Origin: Sperchopsis tessellata | Lineage: Eukaryota; Arthropoda; Insecta; Coleoptera; Hydrophilidae | Length of the DNA: 56,176 nt | NCBI GenBank assembly: GCA_033557685.1 | Contig: JAWQRN010000013.1 | Coordinates: forward strand, 1-56,176 | Direction of reading: 5' to 3' | Made by a program: the position numbers and the translations under genes | Shown here: positions 1 to 12,900 of the stretch, piece by piece | Layout of the letters: each line of letters opens with the position of its first letter | Numbering within the stretch: position 1 is the first letter of the stretch | The notes under the pieces: generated by a model | Database searches by the model: none | Told to the model about the DNA's origin: nothing | The model's input: only the letters and a program-made list of their open reading frames with translations

Positions 1-480
1 TGTTAACGATAAAGTCAGCATTAGGTGTTAGTGCTTTTGAACTGATCATGTATTTGGTTTTCTTTAGATTTATTTTTATTCCATGTTGTGAACTCATGGC
101 ATTCATGCAATCCATTATTTGCAAATCTGCTATGTTGTCTGCTACTATCATCGTGTTATCCGCATATCAAAATTTGTTGAACTGTCGTCTGTTAACAACC
201 ACTTCGGCTTGTTCATCTTCAAGTATTGCTTCCTGAAATATTGCCTCGTAGTATAGGATAAATAGCATCGGTGATAGAATACACCCTTGTCTCATGCCTC
301 TTTGGATACTGACGTTTTCTTTAGAGTCACTGCCCACTCTCACCAACGCTGTTTGGTTCCAGTATATGTTTCAATGATATGTATATCCCCCGTGTTGATA
401 TTTTTGAATCCAAATTGGGTATCGCTAATATTTTCCTTAAGTTTAGTGTAAAGTCTTTTGTGCATTATCTTCATAAATAC
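1..480 (-). mobile_element. Non-LTR (LINE) reverse transcriptase remnant
   Basis: The minus strand reads as reverse-transcriptase blocks in family order. At about 480-385 there is a block containing KENISDTQFGFKN. At about 370-200 there is a block with RGMRQGCILSPMLF. A stop codon then precedes YADNTMIVADN at about 180, the degenerate form of the catalytic Y-x-D-D box. INLKKTKYMISSKA follows. The part between the first two blocks, where the conserved FIDYEKAFD-type motif should be, is missing, and the blocks are in different frames. It is a dead, internally deleted copy cut off by the window edge. Confidence 0.8.
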
Positions 481-1826
481 TTTTAAGGTGTAGGCTTATG
501 GTTGTGGAATTACTACATTCTCTAGCAATTACATTATTTTGGTATTAGCCTCTGTTATTTATGGTATGGTAAAGGTCTGTAGTGACATTTGTTTGTTTAT
601 TGTCCACTTGTTTTAACAATTGTATTGGGACTCATCTGGACTCCTTTATCCTGGTGAACTTATTCATAAAAAGGGAGATAATGGTAAAATTAGTCCAATC
701 TGGACCAACAGCGTTTTCTCTTTTTATGCTCATGATGGTATGCTACATTTCTTCTTTTGTTATTTCAGAGATGCATTACCTCTTGTTGAGTGTTACTTGG
801 GGGACCTCTGGTGTATGTGTTTGTTCAGTTATAATATTTATAATATTTTTATAATAGAGGGCATACTTCTTATCAATTATTACCTGAATGTTATGTTTAT
901 GTTTAACATACATTTAATTGTACGAACAATCATTCACATTTTATTTAGCTAACTTAAAATGTCTAGAGATTGACAAGCTAACAACATTGTGTTTGCCAAA
1001 GTCAAGATTATCTAGAAAATGTTTCCATAATATTATTTCTCATTGTTCTCTAAGCTGAACAGATCAATGAAAAAAGGAGTGGGTGTAATTTTTGATTCTC
1101 GATTTTATTTACCATTTTGATCTTAAATAATTAGGAGAGCCAATATTTGTAGACTTGTGATATAATCGATCAGATTTGAAAATAGAAACATGACATGGTT
1201 GTTGGATGTTTATTTAATTTTCGACTTTTTTTTATAATCCTTCACTAGAATAGAGTTCTTTGATGCAGGCGTTGAACTTTGCTCTTCAATTATGTATATA
1301 AAAAACATACTTTCATCGTAGCTTAGGCATGAAAGAAAGTAGCAATTTTGATAAAAAAAATCTAGTAGAAGAAATAAGATTCGGCACATTATACATATTT
1401 GCGGATGGATTCACTTATATTTACCACCTTTCTTGGTTTGATCAGGATACTCTTTGGCCTGCCTTTTTCCCAACTACGGATTAACGTAAACAAATTTTCT
1501 ATATCGAAAATCCACTATAAATTTTACAATTTACATTAGCATATATGTGGTGCTGACCGCCCAAAGTAATTTTAATTGTCTTTTACCCTCATTTTATTCC
1601 ATTAAACATATTTCTAGGACTGTTTTTATTAGTAAACTAGTAATAAACTGTATGATTTATGTATCAATAAAGTTCACACACAACTTAAAAGAAGCAATTC
1701 TTCGAAATGGTATAAAAAAACTTTATTCATAGTAACTTATATGAAATTTTTTACTAAAACTTCCTATCAATTACTCAAATAGCTTCAATAATTTTGATAA
1801 TACTGTTACTTAATCACTTACTTTAG

Positions 1827-1879
1827 TAACGATCGTTTCGGGAACGTGTCCCTTCTTCGGGCTGATAACTCTCGTTACT
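1827..1879 (-). repeat. Short structured repeat-like element
   Basis: On the minus strand the ends GTAACGA and TCGTTAC are complementary and enclose a small stem, GGGA-CACGT-TCCC, followed by GAAA. This resembles small ribozyme-like or terminal-repeat structures carried by Penelope-like elements, but the expected hammerhead core CTGATGA is not intact (CCGAAGA is seen). It may be only a fragment of a transposon end. Confidence 0.3.
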
Positions 1880-2299
1880 GGTTAGCTGTAAATTAAGATG
1901 TAGACCTTTTGTAGCGGTCTTGATGAGTTGTACAAGATGAAGACATCTTCATAAACAGCTTACCACCAACAAGAGCTGATATCATAAATACCATAAATAT
2001 ACAACCATGAAAAACACACCCATCAGCCCAAATTACTTTTAAGTATCTGTTTTGCAATATTTCTCACCCCTAGATATTACAACTTAGATGAAACAAAAAC
2101 ATTTTACATTGTACATTACAAAAATTTAGATGCTTTTATATAGTATTTCGGAGGCCATGTCCGCTTTCAAAAAATATTTTAATGGGAACCTATATGGATC
2201 CGCTTAATTTCTTTGTGGAGTAGATTTGAATTGGACATAAAACGACTTTTTTATTGACTTTATGACTGGATTTTTATTGAGTATTAAAGTCCCCACTCT

Positions 2300-2650
2300 C
2301 CGATTAATTTTGAAAATTATGTCGGACAAATGGGCACCCCGTCTTCGGGGGTTCTTTTCAGAAAACTTTCGATTACAGTTTCGCAGAATCTCTTATCAAT
2401 TTCATCGATAAAATGTCGGATTTCGTTTTTGAGGTCGTCAACTGTTCGCGAATTAGACCTTGGATTCCAGATAACCCCACAAAAAGAAGTCGCACGGTGT
2501 TAAAACACAAGATCTTGGTGACCAATTGATGTCGGCATTCTGTGAAATTATGCAACCAGGAAATGGTTGGTGCAGTAAATCAACTGTCGCTCGAGTTGTA
2601 TGGCAGCTGGCGCCGTCTTGCTGGAACCACATTTGTTCAAGGTCCATATT
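2300..2650 (-). mobile_element. Mariner-type transposase remnant (3' part)
   Basis: On the minus strand, from about 2650 to 2450, there is a C-terminal DDE-type transposase block: FQQDGASCHTTRATVDLL, then INWSPRSCVLTPCDFFLWGY. After a frameshift near 2460 the chain goes on in another frame with TVDDLKNEIRHFIDEIDKRF and a stop near 2310. The Q-Q-D-G and D-F-F-L-W-G signatures are those of Tc1/mariner-superfamily transposases. The N-terminal half is absent, so this is a dead fragment. It is related to the longer copy at 41.0-42.1 kb. Confidence 0.85.
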
Positions 2651-3799
2651 GTCCAGTTGGTGCCAAAAAAACTCCGTTATATTACGTTAATGATCGCCAT
2701 TCACAATTACCGCATTATAAATTAATAATCATTTATTGACTCCATAAGTACATATTAACATAAAAATATCTAAATTAAACATATTCAAAACATGTATAGG
2801 TCAATATGCTCAATGCAGACTTGAGTTCTCGGATTTTCAACGCCACTTTCACTAACGCTGGAAATATTTCGGTACTTTTATACACGTTTATAATCACGAG
2901 GTCTTGCAGAATTGGTGCACTTTACAAAAAGTAAGTCCGAGTCAGTACTAAAATAAAGCAATCCAGATTCATGTGTCATAAGCTTTATTATCCTCGTTAT
3001 AAATTATAACCAAAACCTAATTAAAATCAATAAAAAAAGTATTAAAGAGAGACTTTAAATTAATAGAAAAAAACTAACTAGAAATTGTAACTTGTTTCTA
3101 GTTTTATATTATTTGCAAAATAAAACTTTTTTTAATTTTGTTGCTACTGTATCATTAAATGTTTTAGTATTTACTCAAGTGTATCAAATTTCTTCCACAT
3201 CTGCTCTCAGTTCAATTTGGGTGGTTTCATGGTTTTATGAAAGAGCAAATACGTTAAATGTTGGAGGCTCAATATTAAATTGTTAATTTTCTATTAATTT
3301 TGAACAATATTTGTGTGGATGGCAAAAATTAAAAAGAGAAATGGATGTCCGAGTCATAACCATATCATTTCCTTCCAATAAATTTTTACATTGTATTTCA
3401 AATTTGAAATTGCGATCTTTTATTTACTGCAGCGCTAAACAAAATGGCGGAAATTAAGGCCAAAATATATAAATTTAAAAAAAAACTATTACTTTAACAT
3501 TAGCACCGAAAATGATTAAAGGTCTATTTCCGCGCCCTCGTTAAATCTATTTAAAATAACTGAAAATGAATTAATTTATCCGCATTCTATACGCAAATTC
3601 AAAATTAATATATTTTCACTTTATTACCAGAACAATAGTTAGTTTTTGATTAAGATTTCCATTATAACATGCCTCGAAAATATTGTTTTCTGTTTTTTTT
3701 TTAGTATAATTGATTTGTCAGAACATTCTTTATTAAAACTGTTAAATAGTTTGTTTATGTTTAGTAGTTGTTTTACTGAATATACTTTTATATTTGCAG

Positions 3800-3915
3800 A
3801 GACTGGTGGAACAAATGCAGCCACAACCTTTTAAAACTTTCCGATCTGAATTCCACATGAGCAGTGCTACAGAGCACTCCTCAACATTCACATCAACAAC
3901 ACACTACAGCAAACA
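3800..3915 (+). CDS. shot: shot exon upstream of the plakin-repeat exon
   Basis: 116 bases, acceptor TATTTGCAG, donor GTAAGT. In phase 0 it codes for 38 full codons starting RLVEQMQPQPFKTF and ending in a Ser/Thr-rich stretch HSSTFTSTTHYSK. The last two bases (CA) complete a Gln codon with the first base of the giant exon. It has no domain of its own and looks like a flexible lead-in to the plakin repeats. Its length is not a multiple of three, but together with the giant exon it is (10,089 bases), so the two are expected to be kept or skipped together. Confidence 0.85.
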
Positions 3916-6900
3916 GTAAGTCTTAAAAAACATTCTAAATTAAAATATGATGGATATAAATACAAATAACTCAATATCATATTAAATATATCTATCTAAT
4001 ATTGTATTAAAGTGTGTAAACTATTTTATAAAAAAAAATATTAATTACTAAATTTACTTATATTTTTCGTGTTTGTCATTAATTTTGATATTCTTGCATA
4101 TCTTTCTAAAAGTAGATTTTGAATAGTAGCTAGCTATTTTTTTTTAGTAAATCTTTATTAAGAATTCTTTATTTTGTTATATTCAAAATTTTGTCAATAA
4201 TCAGAACCTAAAGTTATGTATAGTTAATCATTGAAAAAGAGAAAAATGGCAGGACAAAATAAAATAGGTATCAATTTGAGGTAAAAATCAAACAAATAAT
4301 ATATGTCTTACATTGTTTTTCTTTTCTTCTAACAGATATATTCAAACAACAAAGAAAGAAAATGGCGCAAACATTACCATGACAAAAACATCACAAAACA
4401 ACCGTCATAGTGACGAATTTGACAACATAACAAATGGTCGACCCCCTGATAAGTACACTACCACCACTCACATATCCCCAGAAATTCCTCAAAACTGGGG
4501 CACTAGCATGCAATTCACAGAAATTAAATCATTAAAACGGGTTCACAAAGTCCATGAAGGAATTGGAACAGACAATATAAATGACTGCTTAGGCATTATA
4601 AACCCGTACACCGGAGAAACTATGACTGTAGGTGATGCAATAGCATCAAGAATATTGGATGTACGAACAGGAAAAATAGTTTCTTCACCAGATAACACAC
4701 AAATCTCCATCGAAGAAGCTGAACGAAAACATTTAATCGATTCTAAGATAGTGGAGCGATTGTACAGTCCATGTGGCATTAGAGAAGATGGCCGTGACCT
4801 GACTCTGCTTGAAGCAATTCAACGTGAGCTCTACGAAGCCGAGCTCAGTTTCTTAGATCCATCTGAAAAGAGAATAAAGGTAACACACACTACTTCTACA
4901 GATCATGGTGATGATGGAAAAGTTGTAGTTACTGAAACTAAGGTACAAACGGGACCTGTGTCTTTGTATGATGCAATTAATCAAGGCTTAATTGATGATA
5001 GACCAGGTTGGATTGTGGACCGTAATTCAGGGCATAAATATCAGATTGATGCAGCAGTTAATATTCAATTGTTGGATGGGGATGTTAGGGAAATTGTTGA
5101 TTCTAAGTTGGACACTAAAATAACTGTTAAGCAAGCTTTAGATAAGGGAATTATTAACGCAAAATTAGGGAAGTATATTTTAGGTCCTGAAAAATTACCT
5201 CTTCTTGAGGCGAAGCGCAGACAATTAATAGTTAAACCAATGACTTTAAAAGACGTTTGTGATGCAAATATTTTGAGTAGTGATGGAAAAATTTTGTCAC
5301 CCGCACAGCATACCAAGCTAACAATTTGGGAAGCGGTTTCTAGGGGTGTGTTAGATTTAAACAAAACTAAATCAATTTTAAATAGTAAAACAGGTGAATT
5401 GGTTACTCTGGAAGAAGCTATTAATGAAGGTATTATACTTCCAGAGGGTAGTTTTAAAGATGCTCTCACAAATGAAAAATTCAGTATTAAGGAAGCCGTG
5501 AGCAGAGGTTACATTATTTCGGTAGCACAAAAATCAATCTTTAATATTGACGGGTTCCAGCCACCAGATAAATCAGATTACATTAGTTTTAATGCCGCTA
5601 ACGCTAAAGGTTTTGTAAGTAAAAAGAACCAGGGTAGTTTAGTTACAAACACAACCAGTGGTAAATTAGTTTCATTTGCGGACGGTGTACAATCTGGTGA
5701 GGTAAAACAGGATGTGTATGAAAAATTAAGTCGCAAAGTAGGTATCTTTGAAAACGGCAATGAATTAACTGTTTTAGAAGCCGTATTCAGAGGTTATATT
5801 GATCCAAAAACGGGTGATTTTATTGATATTAGTAAGAAACAAATTGTGCCTTTAAATGATGCTATTGCACAACATTTGATAACACCAGAAGGTGCTGCTT
5901 TATTGACTAGTTTGTTGATGATTAACGTAAGGACTCAAACCACAAGTAAAGTTATTTCTAGGTATGTGACAGTTAATTCGTCGACTGCTCAAATTACCCT
6001 GAATAAAATTACATATAGCGAGGCTGTGTCTAGGGGTTTAATTGATAACGATAAGCAAACATTTAAAGATCCAGAAACAAATGAGGTTATTTCCATTGTG
6101 CAAGCGCTTACAGACGGTAAACTGTCACCAGATACTGATGCTGTTACATCTCCTAAAAACACAGGAGCTTATCCTAAAAAACATCACATTTCTGTTGATT
6201 CTAAATCACCAACGAAAGCAACAATTAAAGTTGTTCAACTCAAATCTGAGCCAATGGATGTAGACCATCCCTCATCTACACATTCCACAACACACACAAT
6301 TTATACAGAACCAAAAATACGCAGCACGACCCAAATTCATACAAATTCAACAGCAGAACCCGGTACACCTTCCCATTCTACTATTCACAAAATATACCCA
6401 GACCCCAAAACCCATACCACATCTAAAATGCATACAATTTCTACATCAGAACCTGTAACTTACACTACTGTACCAACAACTGTGTTTTCAGAAAGTTATT
6501 CTGTAGAAAGACGAGATTCAAAAACAGTAGTTAGCGACTTTTTATCAAGTGAAAGGCAAACCGTAAATGAAAAGCAAGTCTATGAACTGCCATCTGATGG
6601 TTGGAATCTTGGAGATGCAATCAAACAAAAGCTTTTCGATCCTGTCACTGGATTATTTACCATACCTGGAACAGACAGATTGGTCAGTTTTGAAGAATGT
6701 ATTGACTTGAAACTAATAAATCCAAACTCAGCCGTAGTTATAGATCCAACTACAAAGAGAAGAACAAGCTTACTCCGTAGTCTAGAAAAGAAAATTTTGG
6801 ATGGTGTCGGTAGATATTACTACAATAACACTCATTTAACAATGAAAGAAGCAATTGAAAAACAATATATAATTTTAGAAACAACAGTGGAAATTGATCA

Positions 6901-9900
6901 GTCTAGTCAGAGATTGCTTCAAATAACTAAAGAGTTGGGAAAACCCGATAAAGTAGAAGTATCAAATAGAGTCGAAAAAAATCCTCCAACATACTCTGAG
7001 GTCACTCCTACGGGTAATATTTTGGAACTGATTCAACTTGAAACTGGTCAAATTTTTGATCCTGTTACTGCCCAAGTTATCATTCCAGACGGAAATACCT
7101 CAAAAACACTCTTAGAGGCTGTCGAAGACAAAACAATTCCTGCTACTGCAGTTTTAGTTAAAGATCCTAACACAGGAAAGGAAATAACTCTGAATGAAGC
7201 AATTAAGAAAAATATAATTGATAAGAAAACGGGGCATTATATTGATAAAACAGGAAATAAAATAAGCTTGATGGACGCAACAAAATATGGAATACTTACT
7301 GTTATAGGAGCTCCAATTGTCGGAACCCAAACTATTGTTAAAATTATTAAATCCCACATAATAATTGACCCTAAAACTAAGAAACCTACAGCAATTGAAA
7401 TTGCATATGAAAAAGATATTGTAAGTGATAGTTCTACGAATAGTACGCCTACGGAAACTGAAGCTACTAATGTTGTTATAAAGAATCCACAAACTGGTGA
7501 AACATACACCATAAAAGAAGCTATCAAAGCTGGAGTTATAAGTGAAGAACACTTAGGAAAATTACTGAGAGATGATGATCAACCTGAAAAAATGAAAGTA
7601 TTGGATACTGTATCCATTAGCTTGCAAGATAACCAATCGCCTGCTGAAAAAACACGCAGCCGCATTACGATAGAACCTAAATATAATGTTGCTATTGGTA
7701 GAGCCCACTCTCTAAGCCCTGAGCGTGACGCTAAGAAAGTTGTCCTTCAAAAATTGCGTAGAAAAATTGTAAAACCTAAGGATGCAGTAGAAAAGGGAAT
7801 AATAGATCCTGCAACTGCGGAAATTTTAAACAAAAAATTCAGAACCTCTGAAGGAGAAAAATTAAATTTACAAGAAGCTATAGAATATAATAAATTAGAT
7901 GGAGACAAAGGTAAAATAGTAGACCCACAAAGAGGTGATGTTCTCACTATAAATGAAGCTATTTCCCGAGGTATATTAGATCCCAATGGTACAAACGAAT
8001 TACTCCTACCACTAAACCGTAGCCTTTCAGTTCCACAACTGTTTGATCAAGGTTTAATAGACCTTGATACCAATAAAATTGTTCATCCTGAAACTGGGGC
8101 GCATTTAACTTTGAAAGATGCCATAGTTTGTGACATTGTTGATCCTTTAAGCAAAGTGGTAGTGCCAACTGGACAAAAAATTACATTAGAAGAAGCCCTC
8201 GAAAAAGGTGCTATAGATGATCAAAGTTGTACAGTTCAAACTAAAAAGGGCACAGTCGATTTACAAACTGCCGTTGAAAAGAAAATATTTGAACCAGATG
8301 TACCAACAAAAGGCATTATAGAAGACATACCACCTGCAGGTATGACATTCCAAGTAGCTTTAAAGAGAGGATTAATTGATTTGGAAAAAAAAGAAGTCTT
8401 ACATCCAATTACAAAGGAAAAAATTCCTTTGGAAATCGCCATCAAAGAAGGCTTTATTATGGCAATGCCTTACCCTCAATGTACAGATGCTATTCAAATA
8501 GAAGAAGCTTTGAATTCCAACCTTATTGATAAAGACAAGGGAACTATTAAACACCCAACAACTGGAGAACTTATTCCCGTATCAGAAGCAGTAGAAACTG
8601 GCCTACTAATTATAAAACCAATGACTGTAAAACCAGTAACCACTGTTACTGCAACTCAAACTTCAGTCCATATAGTTACAACAAAAACAGTTGAACTTCT
8701 AGCAGGTTATGCATTGGTTGATTCGACTAAAATTCAAAATATCCACACAGGTGAAATAATTCCTATCGAAGAAGCTAGACAGAAAGGAATAATAGTTGAT
8801 GAAAATGAAACAAAGAACGTAACCACCAAAAAAGACATAACGCACAAAATGTCATTTTCTGAAGCTCTTAATAAAGGTTTGGTAGATATGAATGCTGGTA
8901 CATTTACTGATCCTAAATCTGGAGAAAAAATTGCTATTGGTGATGCGCTAAAAGAAGGTAAGTTAGAAGCGGCACCCACAGCAGTACCGATGGAAGTAGA
9001 CATTGATGTATCAGAAATAATACCAGCTAAAACAACAGAAATGAATATAGCTGAAGCTTTTGATACTATTTACGATGAAAAGACAAATAAATTCCAAGAT
9101 CCAAACGAACCTAATAAACTTCTAACATTTATAGAAGCTTTAGAAAAGGAAATAATTGATGCCAACTCTGTGATATACGATGTTAAATCTCAAAAACCTG
9201 TTACAATTGAACAAGCTGTGGAAATTGGACTTATAGATCCAAAGACTGGAAAAGTAAAAGATGAAAAGACAGGTAAGTCCTTTGACTTTAAAAACGCAGC
9301 TAAGAAGGGTCTTATAGCCGTAATTGGAGGATTAGCTGCTCCTGTTGTAGCTCCAGTTTTAGCTGGAGCTGCAGCGGTGAATGCTGTTAAAAGTTATAGA
9401 GATAAAAAGAAAGCAAAGACTCCCGAACCTCAACCAGAAAAACACACTGTCACTACTACTGTTATCACTACACATGAACCAAAACATAGTGAACAAAGTA
9501 TTAATATACAACAGACCACTAAAACTACAAAAACCACTACAGTAAAAGTTGAGGAAGTTCACCAGTCATCAGTTGAAGAAATTAAAGGAACTGCTATTGG
9601 AGAAGTGAAGAAAACTTCTGTTGAAGATGGTGAGAAAACAACTCCTATTGAGTCAGTTAAGAAAACTCCTATTGAGGATGTTGAGAAAATACCTATTAAC
9701 GATGTTAAGAAAACACCTATTGAAGAAGTTAAGAGAACTGTAGAAATTGTTAACAAATCTCCAGTTAAAGATTTTCAGAAATCACCTTCGGAAGATGTCA
9801 AAAAGCCCTCTGTTGTGGAAATTACAAAGTCATTTATTGATGAAGCTAAGTCATCATTAATCGATGAAACTAAAAAGACACCAGTGGTTATTGAAATACA

Positions 9901-12900
9901 GCAGATTAAACAAGAACCTGAAAAAGTTAAAACACCTGAACGTGGTTCACCAACAAAAATATCTACAGTAGTGATTGATGGTCCGAATACAAAAGAACCA
10001 CAAACATCATCTTTGGTTACAATTGATGACACAACTGAAAATGTATCCGAGATATCTGAAATAACTCAACAAAATGTATATTCTGTAAACAAAACTGTTG
10101 AAATTATTGGAACTTCTACTCATGAGGTTATTCATTTGACTAAAGATAATGAAATTGTTGGTGAATTAACTGATGTACCTAGTCCACTGAAAGGTAAAGA
10201 CGATAAACCGTTAGAAACAATTGCAATAGGTGATGCAATTGCTCAAAAGAAAATTGTGCCCACAATTTGTAGAATTACTTTTTCAAACAAGGAATTGCCA
10301 TATACAGTTCAAGATGGTCTAAATCAAAATGACCTTAGTCCCTTGGATATGATTGAAATTATAGACAAAAATAAAGTTAGTCTCGTGGATGACAGACCAA
10401 CATCATCTTTGGTTATTTCTAAACAATTAACACCACAGAAATTAGCAGAGTTAGGTTATTACAACATCCAACATCAATGTTTCATTGATTCTGAAACGAT
10501 GGAACGAATCAGTTTTTACGAATTCATTTATGAGTTAAGTGTTATCAACCCAGACAATATTTTAGTAAAAGACTTAACAAAAAAGACACCGACTTACATA
10601 ACTTTAGATGAAGCGCTTCAAATACCTGTAGTTGATAAAAATAGTGGTCATATGGTAGACCCAAAGACTGGAAAACGTGTGCCTTTCTTTGAAGCAATCA
10701 AAATTAAATGGATAATTGACGCTGCGGATAGACCTATACCACGGTATGAACCATTAACATTGGAAGAGATAGTAGAAAGCGAAAACTTTGATCCTAAAAA
10801 CATTGAAGTTACTGATCCAAAAACAGGTGATAAAGTGCCATTCGCAACAGCTATAAAAACAAATGTAATCGATCCCAAATCTATTTCAATTCGTGATCCT
10901 AAGAACATGCAAATCGTTCCATATTACGAAGCAGTAGATAACCAAATCGTTGATGCTAATCGGGGTGTTATCATCGATACTAAAACAAAGAAAATAATTG
11001 AATTCCCGATTGCTTTTATGGAAGGATATATTTTAACAATACCAAGACCCATAGCTCTAAAAGTACTCATAGAAAAAGGTCATTATGATCCAAACACAGG
11101 TAAAATAAAAGATCCTTTAACTAAACAACTTATTCCACTTTCTGAAGCAATCAGTCGAAATATTGTTGATGGAAAAATAACCGAAATAAAAGACACAAAG
11201 GAAAACAAATTTATTCCTTTAGATGAAGCCCTAAAATATAACTTGTTAGATCCAATAAGTGGTAGATTACATGATACTAAGAAAAATCAATTGGTTCCAT
11301 TGGATAGAGCTGTCCAAGAAAATTTAATTCAGACTAAACCCATTGTTTTTAATTTATTACAAGCTATTTTGCTTAATTATTACAACCCAAAGACAGGCCG
11401 AATCCTAAACCCTTGTACAGGAGAAGAAATACCTTTAAGAAAAGCTATCGAATATAAACTCATCGATCCAGCCACTACAAAAATTAAAGACGACAAACAA
11501 TGTAAGATTGTGGAAATCAAAGAAGCTATTGAATCTAATCTGTTAGACCCAGAAGAAGGTATTTTAACCACTCCTCCACTTACTCTAGATCAAGCTTACC
11601 AAAAAGGGTACATTTTGAGTACCATTTTGCCATGGACGTTACAAGAAACTCTGGCACAGCGTGTGTATGATCCGAAAACAGGCCAGTTTGTTATTAATAA
11701 TGCGACTTTAACTTTACATGAGGCAATTGAAAGTGAAATTATAAACCCAGAAGTTCTCACTGTGAGAGATCCAAAATCCGGAGACATAATAACATTAAAC
11801 GATGCTATAAATGTCAAGTTGATTGATCCTGTTAAAGGACAGGTAGCTGATCCACAAACAAACACGGAAATTAATTTGTATGAAGCTCAAGACCGTGGTA
11901 TAATCATACCATACAAAAGCCAAATTACCCTTCCAGAAGCTGTCTTCAAAGGCTACTACGATCCTACTACAGGTAAATTTATTAATCCTCAAAATAAAGA
12001 AACTCTCCAAACTGAATCTGCCATAAATCGGGGCTATATTGATACTACATCCACTTTAGTGACTATAGATGAAGAAGTATTCACATTTAACCAAGCTGTG
12101 TATGATGGAATTATAGATACAACAGAAGGTGTGGTAGTCATTAGTGATACAAAAGCACCTTTGGACTTCACAGAGGCATTTGAATGTGGCTTATTAGTGG
12201 AGGTAAGCACTCCTATGTCACTCAACGAAGCTATTCTTAAAGGTATTTACGATCCAGAAACCCATTTGTTCCTCGACCCAAGAACCGGGGACTATCTCAC
12301 CTTAATAGAAGCTGTTGAAATTAATCTAATAGATCCCGAAAGTGTATACGTTAAAGATACAAAATCTGGAGTTTGGCGCAAGTTAGGTTTAGTTGATGCA
12401 ATACACAACAATTACGTTGATGGAAATACAGGTTATGTAAAAGATTTCTCTAAAGGTGATACCTTTGAGGTAACACTCCAAGAAGCCTTCGACTTAGGTA
12501 TTTTAATTGACAATAAAGCTGCCATTTCAATTCAAAGGGCTATACACCAAGGTTTATATGACGATCAAACAGGAAAAATTGTCGATCCTAGTACAGATCG
12601 TAAAATTACCCTGCATGAATCAATTCGTAAATTTATCATTAACCCACTTTTGCCTTGCTATTACAATCCTAAAGAAGATAAACTACTCAATTTAAGTGAA
12701 ACATGCCGAGTAGGAATAATTGATAAACGAAACGGTACATTCAAAGATCCTAAAACAAATGCTAACTTAACTCTGACACAAGCCTTAAATAATGGTTTAA
12801 TTATTGATATAGAAACAGCTAATTTCGGTTTATATGAAGTTGTTCAAATGGGACTTTACGATAACAGTAAGAATGTGTTAATACACCCTGCCACTAGTAA

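Larger units (their letters stand above)
1..3799. other. Upstream intronic sequence of shot, with transposon debris
   Basis: No host exon is recognised here. The sequence is AT-rich, with a LINE reverse-transcriptase remnant at about 1-480 and a mariner remnant at about 2300-2650, both minus strand, and a short structured element at about 1827-1879. The short open frames at 48-236, 582-952, 1547-1732 and 3092-3286 have no recognisable domain and look like AT-rich chance frames. It ends in a clean acceptor, TATTTGCAG, before the exon at 3800. Confidence 0.7.

Noticed and set aside
48..952. Plus-strand open frames at 48-236, 582-854 and 620-952
   Set aside because: The first lies over a minus-strand LINE remnant. 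The others are hydrophobic AT-rich chance frames that overlap each other in different phases.
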